A stretch of DNA of 64,000 nt, from the NCBI RefSeq assembly GCF_018139145.2, contig NC_059480.1, positions 14,446,428 to 14,510,427 of the forward strand. Reading direction: 5' to 3'. The notes beneath the pieces are model-generated. The model did not search any database, had not been told where the DNA came from, and was given only the letters and a program-made list of their open reading frames with translations. This document shows positions 26,557-39,002 of this stretch, piece after piece (the first letter of the stretch is position 1; each line of letters starts with the position of its first letter). The translations under genes were made by a program, and so were the position numbers. Origin of the DNA: Gymnogyps californianus (lineage: Eukaryota > Chordata > Aves > Accipitriformes > Cathartidae).

Positions 26557-29500
26557 TAATAGCACAGAATGTTCCCCTAAATCCTTTAAATTACTCATCA
26601 GTTCTTAAATAGGCATTTAACTAAGCCTTCATCCAGAATCAAAAAGAAAGAAAGAGCCACCTACAATTGAAAAGAACGACAGATAAGGACTAAGCAAAAC
26701 CTAAAATGCCAGCTTGTAGGAAGAGCTGGAAATCTGCACATGCAAACAAGACAAACCATACCATAATGTCTACAGCTAAAAGTAAATGGACAAAATTTGT
26801 TTCTTTATAGTAACTCTTAATGAAAACTAAGGGGTGGTTTTGTATCAGGTGTTGCACTATGGAGAGATGACAGAAGGAAAACACCAAAAAGATTGAAATC
26901 AAGCCTGGAGCAACTTGCAGAGGGGATGAGGAGGGGAACAGCATTTGTGCCTGTTATTTTCCTGATAACTCACAGAGTCAGCCTGCGAGACTGTCCAAGG
27001 TGAAGATTTTTGTTTGGTTTCCTTTTGCAGAGCCCCTTCCAGGCTGCCATATGTACGTTCCTTCATGCTGCAACTCCTGTTTTGGGCTCTGTTTGTAGGA
27101 GCAGCTGAAGAAACAGGACACTAAAACCTGAGCTACAGAGGGGAAGCCAGGGTGAAGAGAGAAAGTCTACACCCTTCTCCTTAGACAACAGCTCAGGGGA
27201 GGTGGGTTATTGTGCCAAGTCATACTTAGACTCAGGAAAGTTGTTTCAACTCTGCATTTTGCTTTTTTCTTCCTGTTGCCTGTTATAATTGCTCAGATGG
27301 CCAGCTCTTCAGGGCAAGGACATGTTTTCGATATGTTCGCAAATAAGCCCTCAGGGATACCCAGGGCTTTTCATGCCATTGCAATATAACAGACCAATTT
27401 GCATGTTGTTGAAACACCTTCAGGCCCAAATACCTGTAACACACACAGAGGACAAAATACTACCTGGAAAAGTTTCTGCCTCACTTCAGCAGTACCTCAC
27501 GTAAACACACTGTCATCATACATGCTGTGCTGTGCAGAACAGAGCCATTTTCTTCTGGATGCTGACTTGTTCTTTCCTCTGCTTATAGCGAAGAAACCAT
27601 CCTCAGGATCCTGCTCCCAGTATCATTTTTTTATATAGCTGGATTTAAATGTCCATTACTCCAAGCTACAAATTACTTGCAAATGCAAGTCACAAATTTA
27701 TATAACTGAAGTTTCTAAATCTTACCAAAAGGTATATTATCATTCCACCATGCAAGAAGATAATATGCTTATTAGTTACTATGTTTGGATATGAAAAGCA
27801 ATTAACAAACTAATTCAAATTAAGAAAGTATGAAACAGTGAGCCTCGAACTTTTACACTGTCACTGCAAAAGGTATGTCAGACAAATAATATTCACCAGC
27901 TGCTTTTCCTATGACTCACTTGAGTAGTACTAGGGAATAAGAGCAAACAATAAGATTTCTGTAAAAAGTGTTAAGATATATCCATTGTCTCATGAGACCT
28001 TTTCAATCAGGGAAAGTGTCCCTGCCTAGACAATAGCAGTGAAAAATATGAACTCGCTTCTCTCCCCACCTCCCATCCACTTCACTGAAGTATCAGTTTC
28101 AAAGCCTAAGCAAAACCAATTGAAACATTATTAAATCCAACCTTTCCCTTACTTCTTCATAAAAATAAAAAAAATGCAGATGTTGTGTTATTGCCACTTC
28201 ATGTATGCCAGCTTATAATTAAAAAAAGAAACAGGATAGAAAATATAAGGTTCCATAGACATACTAACTCATCCTTTTTGTAAATCACAAAATCTCTCTC
28301 TCTATGTCTCTTTAACGACCAGGTACTATTGTAAGGCAAAAGGCTGACTGTGGTTCACTTACAACTAATTTCCCACGGAAGAAAGCCAAAATCATAGAGC
28401 AGAAATGTACTTTAAAGACTTATGAGAATCCTGGTGTCCCAAATGAGATGGCTGGACACTGTAAGAAATCAGGGAAGATAAGTTCTTGAGGTACTCACTT
28501 CTTGAAGTAGGTGAAGCATACTGGTATGCAACAAGGCCACTCTGTTATGCAAATGGCAGATAAAGATTTTTGGAGGAGTTTACCCTAAACCACTAGTTGA
28601 TTTATATGTTGCTTTGAGTATGTAAAATATATTAAAGGAACATATAAATAGATACTATTCAACACCGACAAAAAGACTGCCACTGTCTATACCTAATGTC
28701 AAATGCACTGAGTAAACAAGAAAGAGAAAATACCACCTCTTTCATGTAGAACAGTTGCAGACACAGTACCTAAATGCTTTCTGAGAAAGATGGCTTTACA
28801 TTAATGAAGTTTCTATCCTTTCTACAAGAGATTTACCATTTGTTTTCAGTAACTGGATACCAGTAATTCATTCTATGATTCTAGATATTGAGGTGTAACA
28901 CTTCTCAGTTGTAAGCAACCACAGTAACAGCCTATTTTTTATTTGCCAAGAAATATTTCTTCTATTTCCTCAGAATATAGCATGTTCTAAAGTACATTCT
29001 CATTTCCCTTAGACTAACGCTCAACCTATTACATGTACTGTAGGAAATGCTTTTATTTGTAAGTATGGTCTTTTGTGTTAAGAAAGATAAATGTCAGGCT
29101 CATTAATTATGTATCTATAATTAGATACTGCTGAAAATGAGCTGAAACTTGTTTTGACATCTTCTTTGAAGAATGTATTTGTACATTGCGTGTAACATCG
29201 CATATATGCATTTGCAAAATCTGAACTAGCTGAATGGCAGCTATGTACAAAAGCCAGTAAGCTTTGACAGGGTAAACAAAATCAAAGAAAAGCATAGCTG
29301 AAGAGTTAATAAGCACCGACTTACAGGAGGGGAATTCACATGAGACAGCTTGCTCAGAAAAAGCTAAATGGCCATCAAGAGGAAAAGAAGTCTCTGACCA
29401 GGAACACATGATGAAAGCTGTACTTTGTTGATTGCAGAAAGTTTTCTTTTAAATACACCCTTCCGAGTGTTTAACTAATTTCCAAGAGGCTTGATTGTGC

Positions 29501-32500
29501 TTTGCTTGACTTCAGGGTTTTTTTCCTACCAATTTGGAGATAGATTGTACCTTAAGGCAGAGCCAGGAACACGAGGTGTGTGCTAAGCCGCAGGAACCCA
29601 AGAGTAAGCGTGGGAGGCATTGTGCTTCAGTGACAAAACATTGCTCCCTTCCCCCACAGAGGCAAAGGAGACAATCAACCCTACTATTAACTGTGAATTT
29701 AAGTACGAAAGCCAGCAGTGCACAGAACATACTGCAGGATGGAAGCAAACTCTCTTCTGCCTTTTGCACAATCTAGGAATTTAAAGAGGTAGTGCCAGCA
29801 ACCTTTCTGTGTGAGTGGTCCCATGTATGAGGAAACCACATGTGAACTTAATAACAGTAATAATAATAGTAAGATTATTTAATGAAGACTTGGGAAGAAC
29901 TGTTTATGTTATTATTGTGGGATAAACGGTTTGACAATGCTGTTTCTGGGACTGAATAAACAATTCAGCCTTATCACAGCTGTTGGACTTCAACACCCAG
30001 CATTTAAGTGCTGTTATAATCAGAAAAGTGACTCTGTAAAAAGAATACCTTCTTACTTAAGAGAGTTGCTTCTACATTTTCTGAGTCATCTCTGATACAT
30101 TTACTGACAAAACAAGTTGTTAGTAATGATAGCATGGCAGCACTAATCCAGCTCTAAGAGGGGAGGCTGGATCCTAGTTTGTCTCACCATGACACAGGTC
30201 TGACTGTGGCACATAGCCCAGATCTCCACTAGAGATGCAATGCAGGAGCACAGCAGAACCATTCCCAAATACCTGGGATTAGGCACAGTCACTACATTTC
30301 TCTTAGGGACAAACACGTTAGTCTTCCAAAGCCAACCAACCCCCTTGTTGAAATGGGAACAAGCAAAGGTGTTTGCCCTGAAGACACCTTCCGTGCCACA
30401 GTATATTTTCTATAAGTCCATGGCACTGCAGAGACAAGCAGTCACTGCAACTAACCTTATCCCCATGCCACCCTTTCCAGATCGCACGTTAAGACAAACC
30501 CAGTTTCTGAAGCAGAGGGGACTACTAGTCATGCCCTCACTTTTGCACATTTCAGAAATAAAGTATCCTTCACAGGTACACAGGTTGCTTGGACTGATGT
30601 CAGTAACTTTACTGATTGCTTCACACTTGATAAACTGTTCCAAAAAGGAGTAATTCCCTTGTTGCTCATCACAAAGCCTACTATGGCAGGTACAGCTTGG
30701 CAGCTCCTTGCAAGCATGGTGCTGCCAGTGCTTGCCAGTTTATCCCTATGCTGCCTCACATTCTCCACAGGTAAAAAGCCATTAAATCACTAGTGTGCAA
30801 ACAGGCACATGACATACGAATATAAAATAGTCAGTGGGACTTCTCCCATAGCAGGTGTACATTAAAATGAAAAGTTTCTTTAAAACTGAGAAAGGTAAAC
30901 ACCTAATTTTTGGTGTTCATTTTAAAGTTCGTTCAAAATTGAAAAGGAACAGGAAAATTACATCCCTTCTTTCTAAGGCTCTAGCAAATAAGAAATTTAA
31001 GTGAACATAAGGGAATGTGAAATTAAAATACATTTTAATCTTAGACAATTTCAGTGTTTCTGCATCCGTAAGAGACCACAGTATAACAGTTCTATCTTAT
31101 GCCAATAGTGTTCACTTTAAAGGGCATAACCACCAGAAAGGCAAGTTTTTCTTCTGTAAGCTTTCCCCAAATGCCATCAACGCAGCAGTGCTTTCAAACC
31201 TGCTCACTGAATTCAAAACGACTTGAAACACAGTTGTGGACTCTGCTTTCTATCTTGTGCAAATCAGGGAAGGGAAGAAGCTTATTTCCTGATTAGCAAT
31301 TCCTCAGTGGTAGTGGTGGGGAGGGAGAACCTGCCTACAAAGTCTTAGCTGTTTGGAAATATCAGCCTGTCTATAAACAGATGGCTACTCCTCATGGGAT
31401 ACTGTCCTCTCCAGGAACGCTGCACTAAGTCCTGAACCTCTTCCAATGCAGCCCTGAGCAGGCTGTGCTCGTAGCAAAGGTGAGGAAAGTTAGAAATGGA
31501 ACGGAGCCAATCTGTGCATATAAAAGCTCTAAATTCATTACTCTCAATTAAAATGAATGAGGATAAGGATCGCTTCCAAGTACATCAATCAAAGAAAGTA
31601 CTTGCCGCAGGAAAACAGAAGACACTGGTGTATACATGAAGGAATTTATTCAGATATTAACAAAATGTGTGCAGGCAAACGTACACGAAACTGGCAGTTT
31701 ATTTTTGACTTGACAAGTTGCGACTATCTAGGAATGATGGGTTAAAAATCTAGGTTATCTATTTTTATTTATTAAAAAAAAGCCAGTTTCTGAAAGAAAT
31801 ACTTGTATGCCTGCACACCTGATTTTACAAAAATAAGAGAGTAACTCAAACCAGAGTGTTTCATGCAGTATAAACAGGTCTATGATGCTTAATAGACAAG
31901 TACAAATTTGCCTCCAAAGTAATTTGTTCTGTTAACTGTTCTATTAACTTCGGAGCACTGTAAGTACCCTTAACTCTTTCTGAAATCAACAGCCAGAGAA
32001 ACTGCTGAGCACTGCAGAATTAGCTCGAGGGGAAACAAAAATCCTCAAACAAAAACTAATGCTTCTTACTGTTGACAAAAATACAGTCCTTTACAATAGT
32101 GGTATATTTTCCACTGTGGTTCTGCTTCACTTTTTTTTTTGGTTGCAATATGAACAAAGCTGAGGTTTGGGGCAACAGAAATAGCTATAAATTGACTAAG
32201 AGTAGGATGGATTAATTTGTTTTTGTAGCTGCTAGATACTCTTTAGTGATGACTTTGATGACTTACCATCGCATGCGTGTTCTTCATCTCCTCTAAAGAA
32301 GCTATTCAGTCCAAAACACTTACAAATGTACCTCTGCCTGCAACTTTTGCAAGGTTATCTCTGTGAGAGTCTGAGAACTTTGAGACAGTCCAGTACCTAC
32401 CATACACTTAGAAATGTTTCAAAATATTATTATGGCTATAGAACTTAAGAATTTAGAATATCAAGGAGTATTGCAGAGGGGATGGTAAAGACAGACCCTG

Positions 32501-33158
32501 GGCTTGGAGCGCTTGAGTAGGAATTCAGAAAAGAAGGACACAAACCACTTTGTTTCTGTCTCAGTTTAGCTAATATTGCCTACCTCAAAAGCAGTGTTGG
32601 GAATCCACATTCATTTTTTGTAAGGGAGTAACTGCTTTTTCTTTATGCAGGAGGCCTATAGAATCAAGCCTTCCATTAACGGAGATGTGTCAAGAGCTTG
32701 TTGGTTTTAAGGCTGTTAAGAAATACTACTCGTTTAGCTTAAATAAGTAAGTTTTAAATAGAATGAATCGCTCAGAGTCAAATCATTCAGCATTAGGACA
32801 CAGGGGTTCCAGCATAATATTGTGCGATTTGGTATACTGTTTGTTTAGCAGTACTTACTTAGCATGAGTAGTTAGATTTGCTGAAGCCTTAGGCCGCAAG
32901 CTGTTAACTTTCACCTAGATATGCTGAACTCCTATCTAGTTAAGCAAAAGAGGGCATTCAGAGCCAGTGCAAACCAGAAGATAAGGAGGCTACAGCCATC
33001 AGCAGAACCTGCAACTCGACAAGGTAAGAGCAGTTAATGGCCCGCCTGGAGACAGAGAAGGAATGCAATAAGGTGTTAGAAGATCCCGACCAGAAATCAC
33101 CACTGGACCAAAAGGTGCGTGAAGAGCACGTGAGGGGCGGGTGCACAGATTGTAAGGG

Positions 33159-33164
33159 TATAAT
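33159..33164 (+). promoter_or_regulatory. LTR TATA-like box
   Basis: TATAAT lies 78 bp upstream of the AATAAA signal. That spacing fits a U3 promoter with a start site near 33190 and a short R region. Confidence 0.45.
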
Positions 33165-33241
33165 TGCCCAGGGATTTCTTTGTTTGGGGTCCCTCTCCGG
33201 AGGCACCCAGCTCGAGCTGTTTTTTTCCGCTGTAGCATCTG

Positions 33242-33247
33242 AATAAA
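33242..33247 (+). terminator. LTR polyadenylation signal AATAAA
   Basis: A canonical AATAAA in the middle-right of the LTR is followed by a T-rich stretch. It would mark the end of R about 15-25 bases downstream, as in other retroviral LTRs. Confidence 0.6.
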
Positions 33248-36156
33248 TTATTTTTATAAGATTCGATGCCTGAGACTCTGTTATGGGAAACCTGGGGCTG
33301 AACCTGATGAAAAGAGAAGCACTCAAGAGTGAGAATGTGTGTGTGAAAGGAGTCAAAAGGGGCACCCGTCAGCTCACTGGAGTTGCCCACTGCGAAGGGA
33401 CTCTGGTCCTAGCAGGAAAGACTTGGGTGGTGTGTGTGTGACTCCTAGGACGGTGTATGTGTGCTCGAGTGGCTACTCCCTTAACAAAGGCTATAATTTC
33501 ATCAACCTATACCACAAAGCACAAGAAATGTGCTTATTTCATTAGGTGTGGCAAAAATGGGCAACCTATTTTTGTTACATTCCTGCAATGGGGCTTACAG
33601 AAAAAAAATCTGAAGAAGTAGCTGTAAAGCATCAAAACAAGCTGAGTGCCTTTCTCAGCCCTGAACAATGCATGTAATCCTGCTCTGGGTGAAAACCTCT
33701 TAGTGTTCCTAAGGGACGATTATCAGCTACAGAAAAGTTAGAACTTAGCCTGCAGCACAGCACAAGGATTTCAGATTCTCCCAGGATGACTTTCAGTACA
33801 GTCCCTATTTTTAGGATCACATAACTAGCCCCCTTTGGCAGGTCATAACGCCGTCAGGAACTAAGATTGCAATACATTTTCTCATATTAACATGATCACA
33901 GGATAGCTCTTGTTGGAGAGGGCTGGCAGAAGATTTGTGGGTCAGAATGAACAAAACTGAAATCAACCTATGGCCATAGTACTGAAGGGCTGAGAAGGAA
34001 GTATGGGTTATAACGACACTGTACCTCAGCTGACCAGGCCAGGGAAGCTGGGGCTAAAGCTGGTGTGTCTCCCACCCTCACATATGCATTGACTGTTTCA
34101 GGGAAACTAGGCCTCCACCTGCTGACATCCCCACTGTGTGAGCACAGCACACTTGCAGGTTGCAAACCCCAGCTGCCCTCGTATTTATACCTCTAAGCTT
34201 TTCTCACAAGGGCAGATGGGATGTGTGGTGGGCACCCATCCCATTCACACTGTCGAACATTTACAGCTATGCTGTGCAGGTCTCATTTTTCTGTCTGGCA
34301 TTCCACTGGATGATGCGAATTCATTGATGGGAGTCATAAGTATACATACACATACAATTGAAACAAGCAGTTGTACACAGACTGCACCAAGCTTTGCAGT
34401 AGGAAGAGCTGCTTCTTCAAACTGTGGTATAAAGCTGTCTTATTTACAGGAATTTTCCAGGACTCAAAAAATCATCAAAAAAGTATGACCAAAAAGCTCA
34501 CAATAACAGAGCTAACTCTCAGAGCTATCCCTGCTAGGACGGATACCAGTCTACCAGGAGAAACTGATTCTATCAGAGAAAAAAGGAAAATGAAAAATGA
34601 GGAAGACAAAGGAAAAGACAAGGTGCAAAAGTATAAGAAAAGGACATCACGGAAAAGGCTCCATGTGGTAGACAACAATATTCCTTCAAAAAAAACTTAG
34701 GCCTTCCAACAAAATAAGTCCTTGTTTTATTATCTATATACCAGCTAAGCTCTTCTGAAAATTCAGTCCCATAATAAAATACAATAAAAACCTGGACATA
34801 AGCCATAAAGAGATTTATAAGAAAGAGAGGAAATACATGAGATCTTTAACGTAGCCAGAGAAGCTATCTCCCCTATGGCCATTTTTAGCATACAATTAAA
34901 CATAACTATATATACTCCTTGTAGTACCACAGGTCTCACTAACAGCTGTTCAGGTAGAGCTGTGAATTGAGCCATACGGATAGTATACCAGAGAGTAGGG
35001 TTTAAAGACAAAGACTTCAAGAACTGTGAATAATTTAAGACATAATACTATGCACAGAACTCCCCAAATTCACTTATTTGTCAGTGAATGTATGAGTCAC
35101 TAAAACATCTTTGAGGCAGTATTAAGATTTGTATGATAGTTTGGATCTGACACAATAATTAAAAGTAAGAAGGGTCTGCACAGACTTTTGCATTTGGTTT
35201 AAGGCTTGGATCCAGAAGATTAGTTTGGGTTCCTAGTTTAAACACAAGCTTCTTTTGTCCTAGGAAAAGCCACTGCATCACTTTCTATCCCAGCCTATGT
35301 CAGTAATAGGGAATTATGTTCTTTTCCTTCCCCCTTCTATACTAGAAGCAACTGGTGACAGCTCAAACGTGTGCCAAGATTCATTAGCGATACACTCAGC
35401 CTCCTGCACTCCTACCTCACACCCCGTGCTACAGAGCTCAAGTCTTCTCTGGGGCTGCTAAGTGCCACTGAGATATAAATAGCATCTCTTACAATAACAC
35501 TATAATTAAAACACATATGTTTGTGCAAAAGCATACTTCCTGAAACTGGGGACTGAAAAAGTCCACTTCATTAACTCATTTACAGTTCTTTCCTATACAC
35601 CAAAAAATTCACCACTTAGTCCCACTGGACTTTTCAAAATTGATTTAATGGCAGAGCCCTCTTGGGAACTCTTAGGAGAATTCACTAAACTCATAGAATA
35701 TTTACTTTAATAAGTATCAGTACTTCATACTTATATTCTCCATAAGATATTTTCAGATAAAATTCTCAAACACAGAATCTATCCATCTATCATCCATTCA
35801 TGTTCTCAGCCGCATTATCTTGAATTAGGATATGCATATATGCACTGCTTATAACTTTTTGTCTGAAATTTACTGTCTCATCATAAGTGTCTCACTCACT
35901 GGAAAGAGGTAGCAATGTTGAGTTTAAATATAAACATAAGCATTTTACTAACATTGCTTAAGCAAAAAGAAGGGTGGATGGAAGCTGCAAGACAGTTCCC
36001 ATAATGTGAGTGTGTTTGATGCCATAAAGGTATGGGAACACTAGATGGCAATAACTACTGCACACGTATCTTTACATCCAAATTTACTCCTGTTATGATA
36101 TTGTCTATCACGCAGCTTCTAAGGTGATATTATTTAGAAGGCACCATATTACATTA

Positions 36157-36267
36157 CTAAAAAAAAATTCAAACAAACAAAAAACCCCAAACACCACCCC
36201 CTCTCCCCCCCAAAAAACAACCAAAAACCAGCCAGCTGCGGGTTAGGTTTTTGTTTTGTTTTTTTAA
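36157..36267. repeat. A/C-rich tract switching to T/G-rich, partial hairpin
   Basis: An A/C-only stretch with a C7 run leads into CAAAAACC (36222-36229). This pairs perfectly over 8 bp with GGTTTTTG (36246-36253) and imperfectly beyond. The loop contains a CAGCTG E-box. Strand composition flips within about 20 bp. Confidence 0.6.
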
Positions 36268-37224
36268 ACCAAGCCAGACTTCCTCAAAGGATTAGTCTTC
36301 AATTCAGGTTTCTACAATATTTCACAGTAAATGTTACTTCAGTATGGATCAAGTTGGTATCTTCGTTATAAGGCACAGAAGTTACTGTACTAGGAAAAGG
36401 AAAAAGGGCAGAAATTGTGAAACATTGCTAAAGTGTTCTCATTCCTAATTAAATAGTTATTGTAGCTTTTGGCACATAAAGCAAATGCATAGAATACACA
36501 AACATTACAAAATTATCATACATTTTTGTTAGGATAATACCCTGTAAAGGCATTAATTAAAAAAAAAAAAAGAATGCTTTACAATTTTGTTATTCATCAT
36601 CAGGAAATCCAAGAGACTTCCTAAGTATCAGGTAATGATGATCATTTAGGAATCTGTACAAAAAGTTTGAATAATTCAAAATCCCATGGTAAATTACTTG
36701 ATGAACTAGGATCAGACTACAAGCGTCATGAAAAGGAGAAAACTCTCTAGACTGGCTTGAAATGTAGAAACATTAAAATGCAGAAACTCTATCAGTGTAG
36801 CAAGAACCGTAACCCTGAGTCAGTTAATTGCTATTTGTACCCACACAGTATTTAGGAAGCCTGGCCATGGATCAGGGTCCTGCAGGAAACTCTGTCCAGC
36901 TACAAGGTCTCTGCCCAAAAGATCTTACAATCTAGTCACTACAGTTAGTGTTTCTCTCGCTTGACTTCAGCTGTTTAAAGTTATTAATTTCAGCTGTTCA
37001 CTTGTCCAGTCCAAGTTGTTCAAGCTCTTTTTGAAGTGGACTAAGGCATTTCCAGAGAGTGATTTAACCCAGCGTCTGGGTTACCTGAAAGAGCCACAGT
37101 TAGAGTTAGCTGTTTTCCCCACAGAGAAAGTTTATGTAATGTTAACTGCCTAAATACTGCACACCTAAAGATGCGTCTCACCCTAGTTTTGCTTGGAATA
37201 CCCTCCAGGGCCACAGTGACGATT

Positions 37225-37345
37225 TTACAGGAAAACAGGGCTGGAAGGGACAGTGCAAGGCACTGAAGCTAGTTCTCATCAGTCACAAGCCACAGCACAA
37301 CCAAACCCCTCGCAAGCCACTTTGTCCTTGTTACAGTCATCTCCA
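37225..37345. repeat. Possible decayed CR1-type LINE fragment
   Basis: The stretch ACAGGGCTGGAAGGGAC (37226-37242) looks like the conserved 3' region of CR1 elements of birds and reptiles, where a GGAAGGGACC core is common. The sequence after it only loosely follows the expected pattern and no ATTCTATG-type terminal repeat is present. Recognition is from memory. Confidence 0.25.
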
Positions 37346-37494
37346 CAATCAGGAAAGAACAGCACTCCAAACAGCACTTTTATCTCTTTCTAAAGAAATA
37401 AAAAACTGAGTAGCAAAAATATTTCCGATACTATAGACGAGTGTTAAGTGCATGTGCTGTTGCCTGCCCGCCTGCCTCTAGAAATGGCAGTTTC

Positions 37495-37960
37495 CGTATT
37501 TACACGCCGTGTGTCGATTTAACGCGAGATCCGTGTTTCTTCAGCTCCAAACTGTTGCCTCGCAGAGACATCTACTGGCAGCGGCGGCGCGGAGCAGCCA
37601 GGCTCCCCCTGCCCGGGGCAGGGGGGTGCGACAACCCCCCCCCGCCAGCAGCGCACACCGGGTCACAGACCGGCGGGTCCGAGGGTGACAGAACGCCGCC
37701 GCCCCGCCCCGCCGCGTGCGCCCGCCGCCTTCCCGCGCGCCGCCGATGGCAAGTCAGCGCCGAGAAGCGCGGGAGCGCTGCGGGAAGCGGCCCCGCCGCC
37801 TCGTGCTGGGGCTTGGCGCGCTGACACGCCCTCCGCGGCTCCCCTGCCGTCACACCGCACCCACCTCGGGCGCGGCGCTCCGGCGGCTGCGGCGAAGTGC
37901 GCGTAGCGGCTTCTGCTCCGCTGTTACAGAGCAAACGGCTTCGTTAGCAGTGAAAGTATT
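37495..37960. promoter_or_regulatory. CpG island, likely promoter / first exon
   Basis: About 465 bp that are strongly GC-rich and packed with CpG, standing alone in CpG-poor DNA. It contains a GC box (CCCCGCCCC, 37702-37710), repeated GCCGCC units, and runs of G6 (37621-37626) and C9 (37635-37643). Such islands in vertebrates nearly always mark promoters. Direction is unclear. On the minus strand, GCGCCCGAG then GTGGGT (37860-37865) could be the donor of a first exon covering about 37866-37960. On the plus strand, CTTA then GTGAGT at 37980 could be a donor. Open frames of up to 127 codons here reflect the low stop frequency of GC-rich DNA, and their peptides are low-complexity Pro/Ala/Arg. 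The gene served is unknown. Confidence 0.8.
37702..37710. promoter_or_regulatory. GC box (Sp1-type site)
   Basis: CCCCGCCCC is the reverse complement of GGGGCGGGG, the consensus for Sp/KLF zinc-finger factors. Its place in the centre of the CpG island supports promoter function. Confidence 0.55.
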
Positions 37961-38968
37961 TCACGTTGAGCCTATCTTAGTGAGTACTTTCTAATTTTTC
38001 CAAACGACCTTTCTTTCCCCCCGATATTGATACGCTTCTGCAAACTCTGCAACTTGACACACCCTTTCTTGGGAACCAAAACCAGTGTAAGGGGTTTCAA
38101 TTTCTTTCAGAGTAGATTGTGTCAAATGACCCAAAATTCGTTTTTGAAAAAACAAAAATTTTAAAAGATAGGATTAATTTGAAACTTGCAGAATTTCCTG
38201 TGAAAATAAAAGTGTTCTAATTTCTACATTGATCTACCTCAAATTGGCTAGTTTCCTTGCCTGCCTCAACAACGCAGAACATGTTTGAATCCACCCGTTC
38301 AACTGGAAGAGAATAACTAAAAATAAGAGCAATCTGTACCAACTTTAATTTTCCCCACCTCTGTTTATAAAATCTCAAGAACCAATTAGTCTTTGGTTTA
38401 GTTTTCAGCTATTCCCTAGCCCCTACGAAGCAAAAGCTAGTATAATCATTGAAGTTATGATTAAGGAAAACCGTCTTTTAATCACAAATAGCGATTAAAT
38501 GTGTAGGTAACACCTCTACTAAAAAATGGTCAGTTTAAATATAAACACATGTGCTTTCTAGCCACCTACAGCTATCATACATTAATGTTTATAGCCAGCT
38601 ACCTCAGTATTTACTAAACCCAGGAGCTGAGAAAAGCCTGGTGAACTTCCTCGGCTCAGAACCTCCAAGGCAGACATCTCCGCTGTCATCTGTTTTCTGC
38701 AGAAACTCTCCTATCTCCCTGCTGCACAATAATACGCTCTCTCACATGCAAACCTGAGCACACGCACAAGCCTTCCCATCTGATGTGGCAGGGAAGGAGG
38801 GAGAGTTCAATCTAATCTTACCCTTTCAGAAAAAACATTAAACTCATAAGTTATGGTTTTGTTTTTCCAAATAGTAATTTGTAAGAACCCATTAAAACTC
38901 ATCACTTTCAGTTGGCTGCTCTGCTCTTCTAAAAGAGGCAGCAAAACCAAACATGAACACTCTTAGGT

Positions 38969-39001
<33 letters not shown>
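38969..39001. repeat. G33 homopolymer followed by A-rich DNA
   Basis: Thirty-three consecutive G residues lie between CTTAGGT and AGAAATAAAAAAAG. The run is far longer than any other G/C homopolymer here. It could form several alternative G-quadruplexes on the plus strand. Its exact length is uncertain, because runs like this are poorly resolved by most sequencing chemistries. Confidence 0.95.

Positions 39002-39002
<1 letters not shown>

Larger units (their letters stand above)
16061..32708. other. Long non-coding block, no gene recognised
   Basis: About 16.6 kb of AT-rich sequence in which no open frame exceeds 137 codons. It holds a GGGA/GGAA purine repeat (24624-24656), a 12-bp spaced inverted repeat (25735-25791), a C16 run (25996-26011), a paired CATGCATG motif cluster (26488-26556) and AAT-type triplets near 29850-29872. 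A GC-richer patch at 23020-23240 carries GTAGCCCACCTG twice (23085 and 23146) but few CpGs. I found no exon I would defend and no transposon with intact ends. Confidence 0.65.
32714..33486 (+). mobile_element. Solo LTR of an endogenous retrovirus, 773 bp
   Basis: The element begins TGTTAAG and ends CTTAACA, a perfect 7-bp terminal inverted repeat with the canonical TG...CA ends, and is flanked by the direct repeat AAGGC. A TATAAT box at 33159-33164 and an AATAAA polyadenylation signal at 33242-33247 give a plausible U3-R-U5 order, with U5 about 220 bp, so transcription would run on the plus strand. The GC-rich stretch around 33180-33230 (GGGGTCCCTCTCCGG, then CTCGAGCTG) resembles avian ERV LTRs from memory. 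No gag, pol or env sequence and no second LTR are present, so this is the product of LTR-LTR recombination. A donor-like AAG then GTAAGA lies at 33021-33029 within U3. Family assignment (ERVL-like from the 5-bp duplication) is an inference. Confidence 0.88.
32709..33491. repeat. 5-bp target-site duplication around the LTR
   Basis: AAGGC occurs immediately before the LTR (32709-32713) and immediately after it (33487-33491). Five-base duplications are usual for ERVL-type elements and for some class I elements; ERVK-type elements usually make six. Confidence 0.85.
33492..37490. other. Non-coding block between the LTR and the CpG island
   Basis: AT-rich, with stops in all frames. It holds an A/C-rich to T/G-rich switch (36157-36267), an A13-type run near 36559 and a possible CR1-like remnant (37225-37345). 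Near the right end, minus-strand donor-like sites (CAG then GTAACC at 37079-37086; AGG then GTGAGA at 37178-37187) lie just left of the CpG island, where a minus-strand transcript would pass. Confidence 0.6.

Noticed and set aside
28869..28886. ATTCTATGATTCT, resembling the CR1 terminal repeat
   Set aside because: Only one and a half units, and the upstream sequence shows none of the CR1 3' region.
30240..30653. 137-codon plus-strand open frame
   Set aside because: Peptide lacks any familiar motif; a competing minus-strand frame overlaps it; chance length for this composition. A CACAG/GTAAAA donor match at 30771 has no good acceptor.
32958..33365. 135-codon minus-strand open frame
   Set aside because: Lies wholly inside the solo LTR, on the strand opposite to its promoter and polyadenylation signals; a by-product of LTR base composition.
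37441..37934. Overlapping open frames on both strands in the CpG island
   Set aside because: GC-rich DNA has few stops; the peptides are low-complexity Pro/Ala/Arg. No start context or conserved motif favours one.
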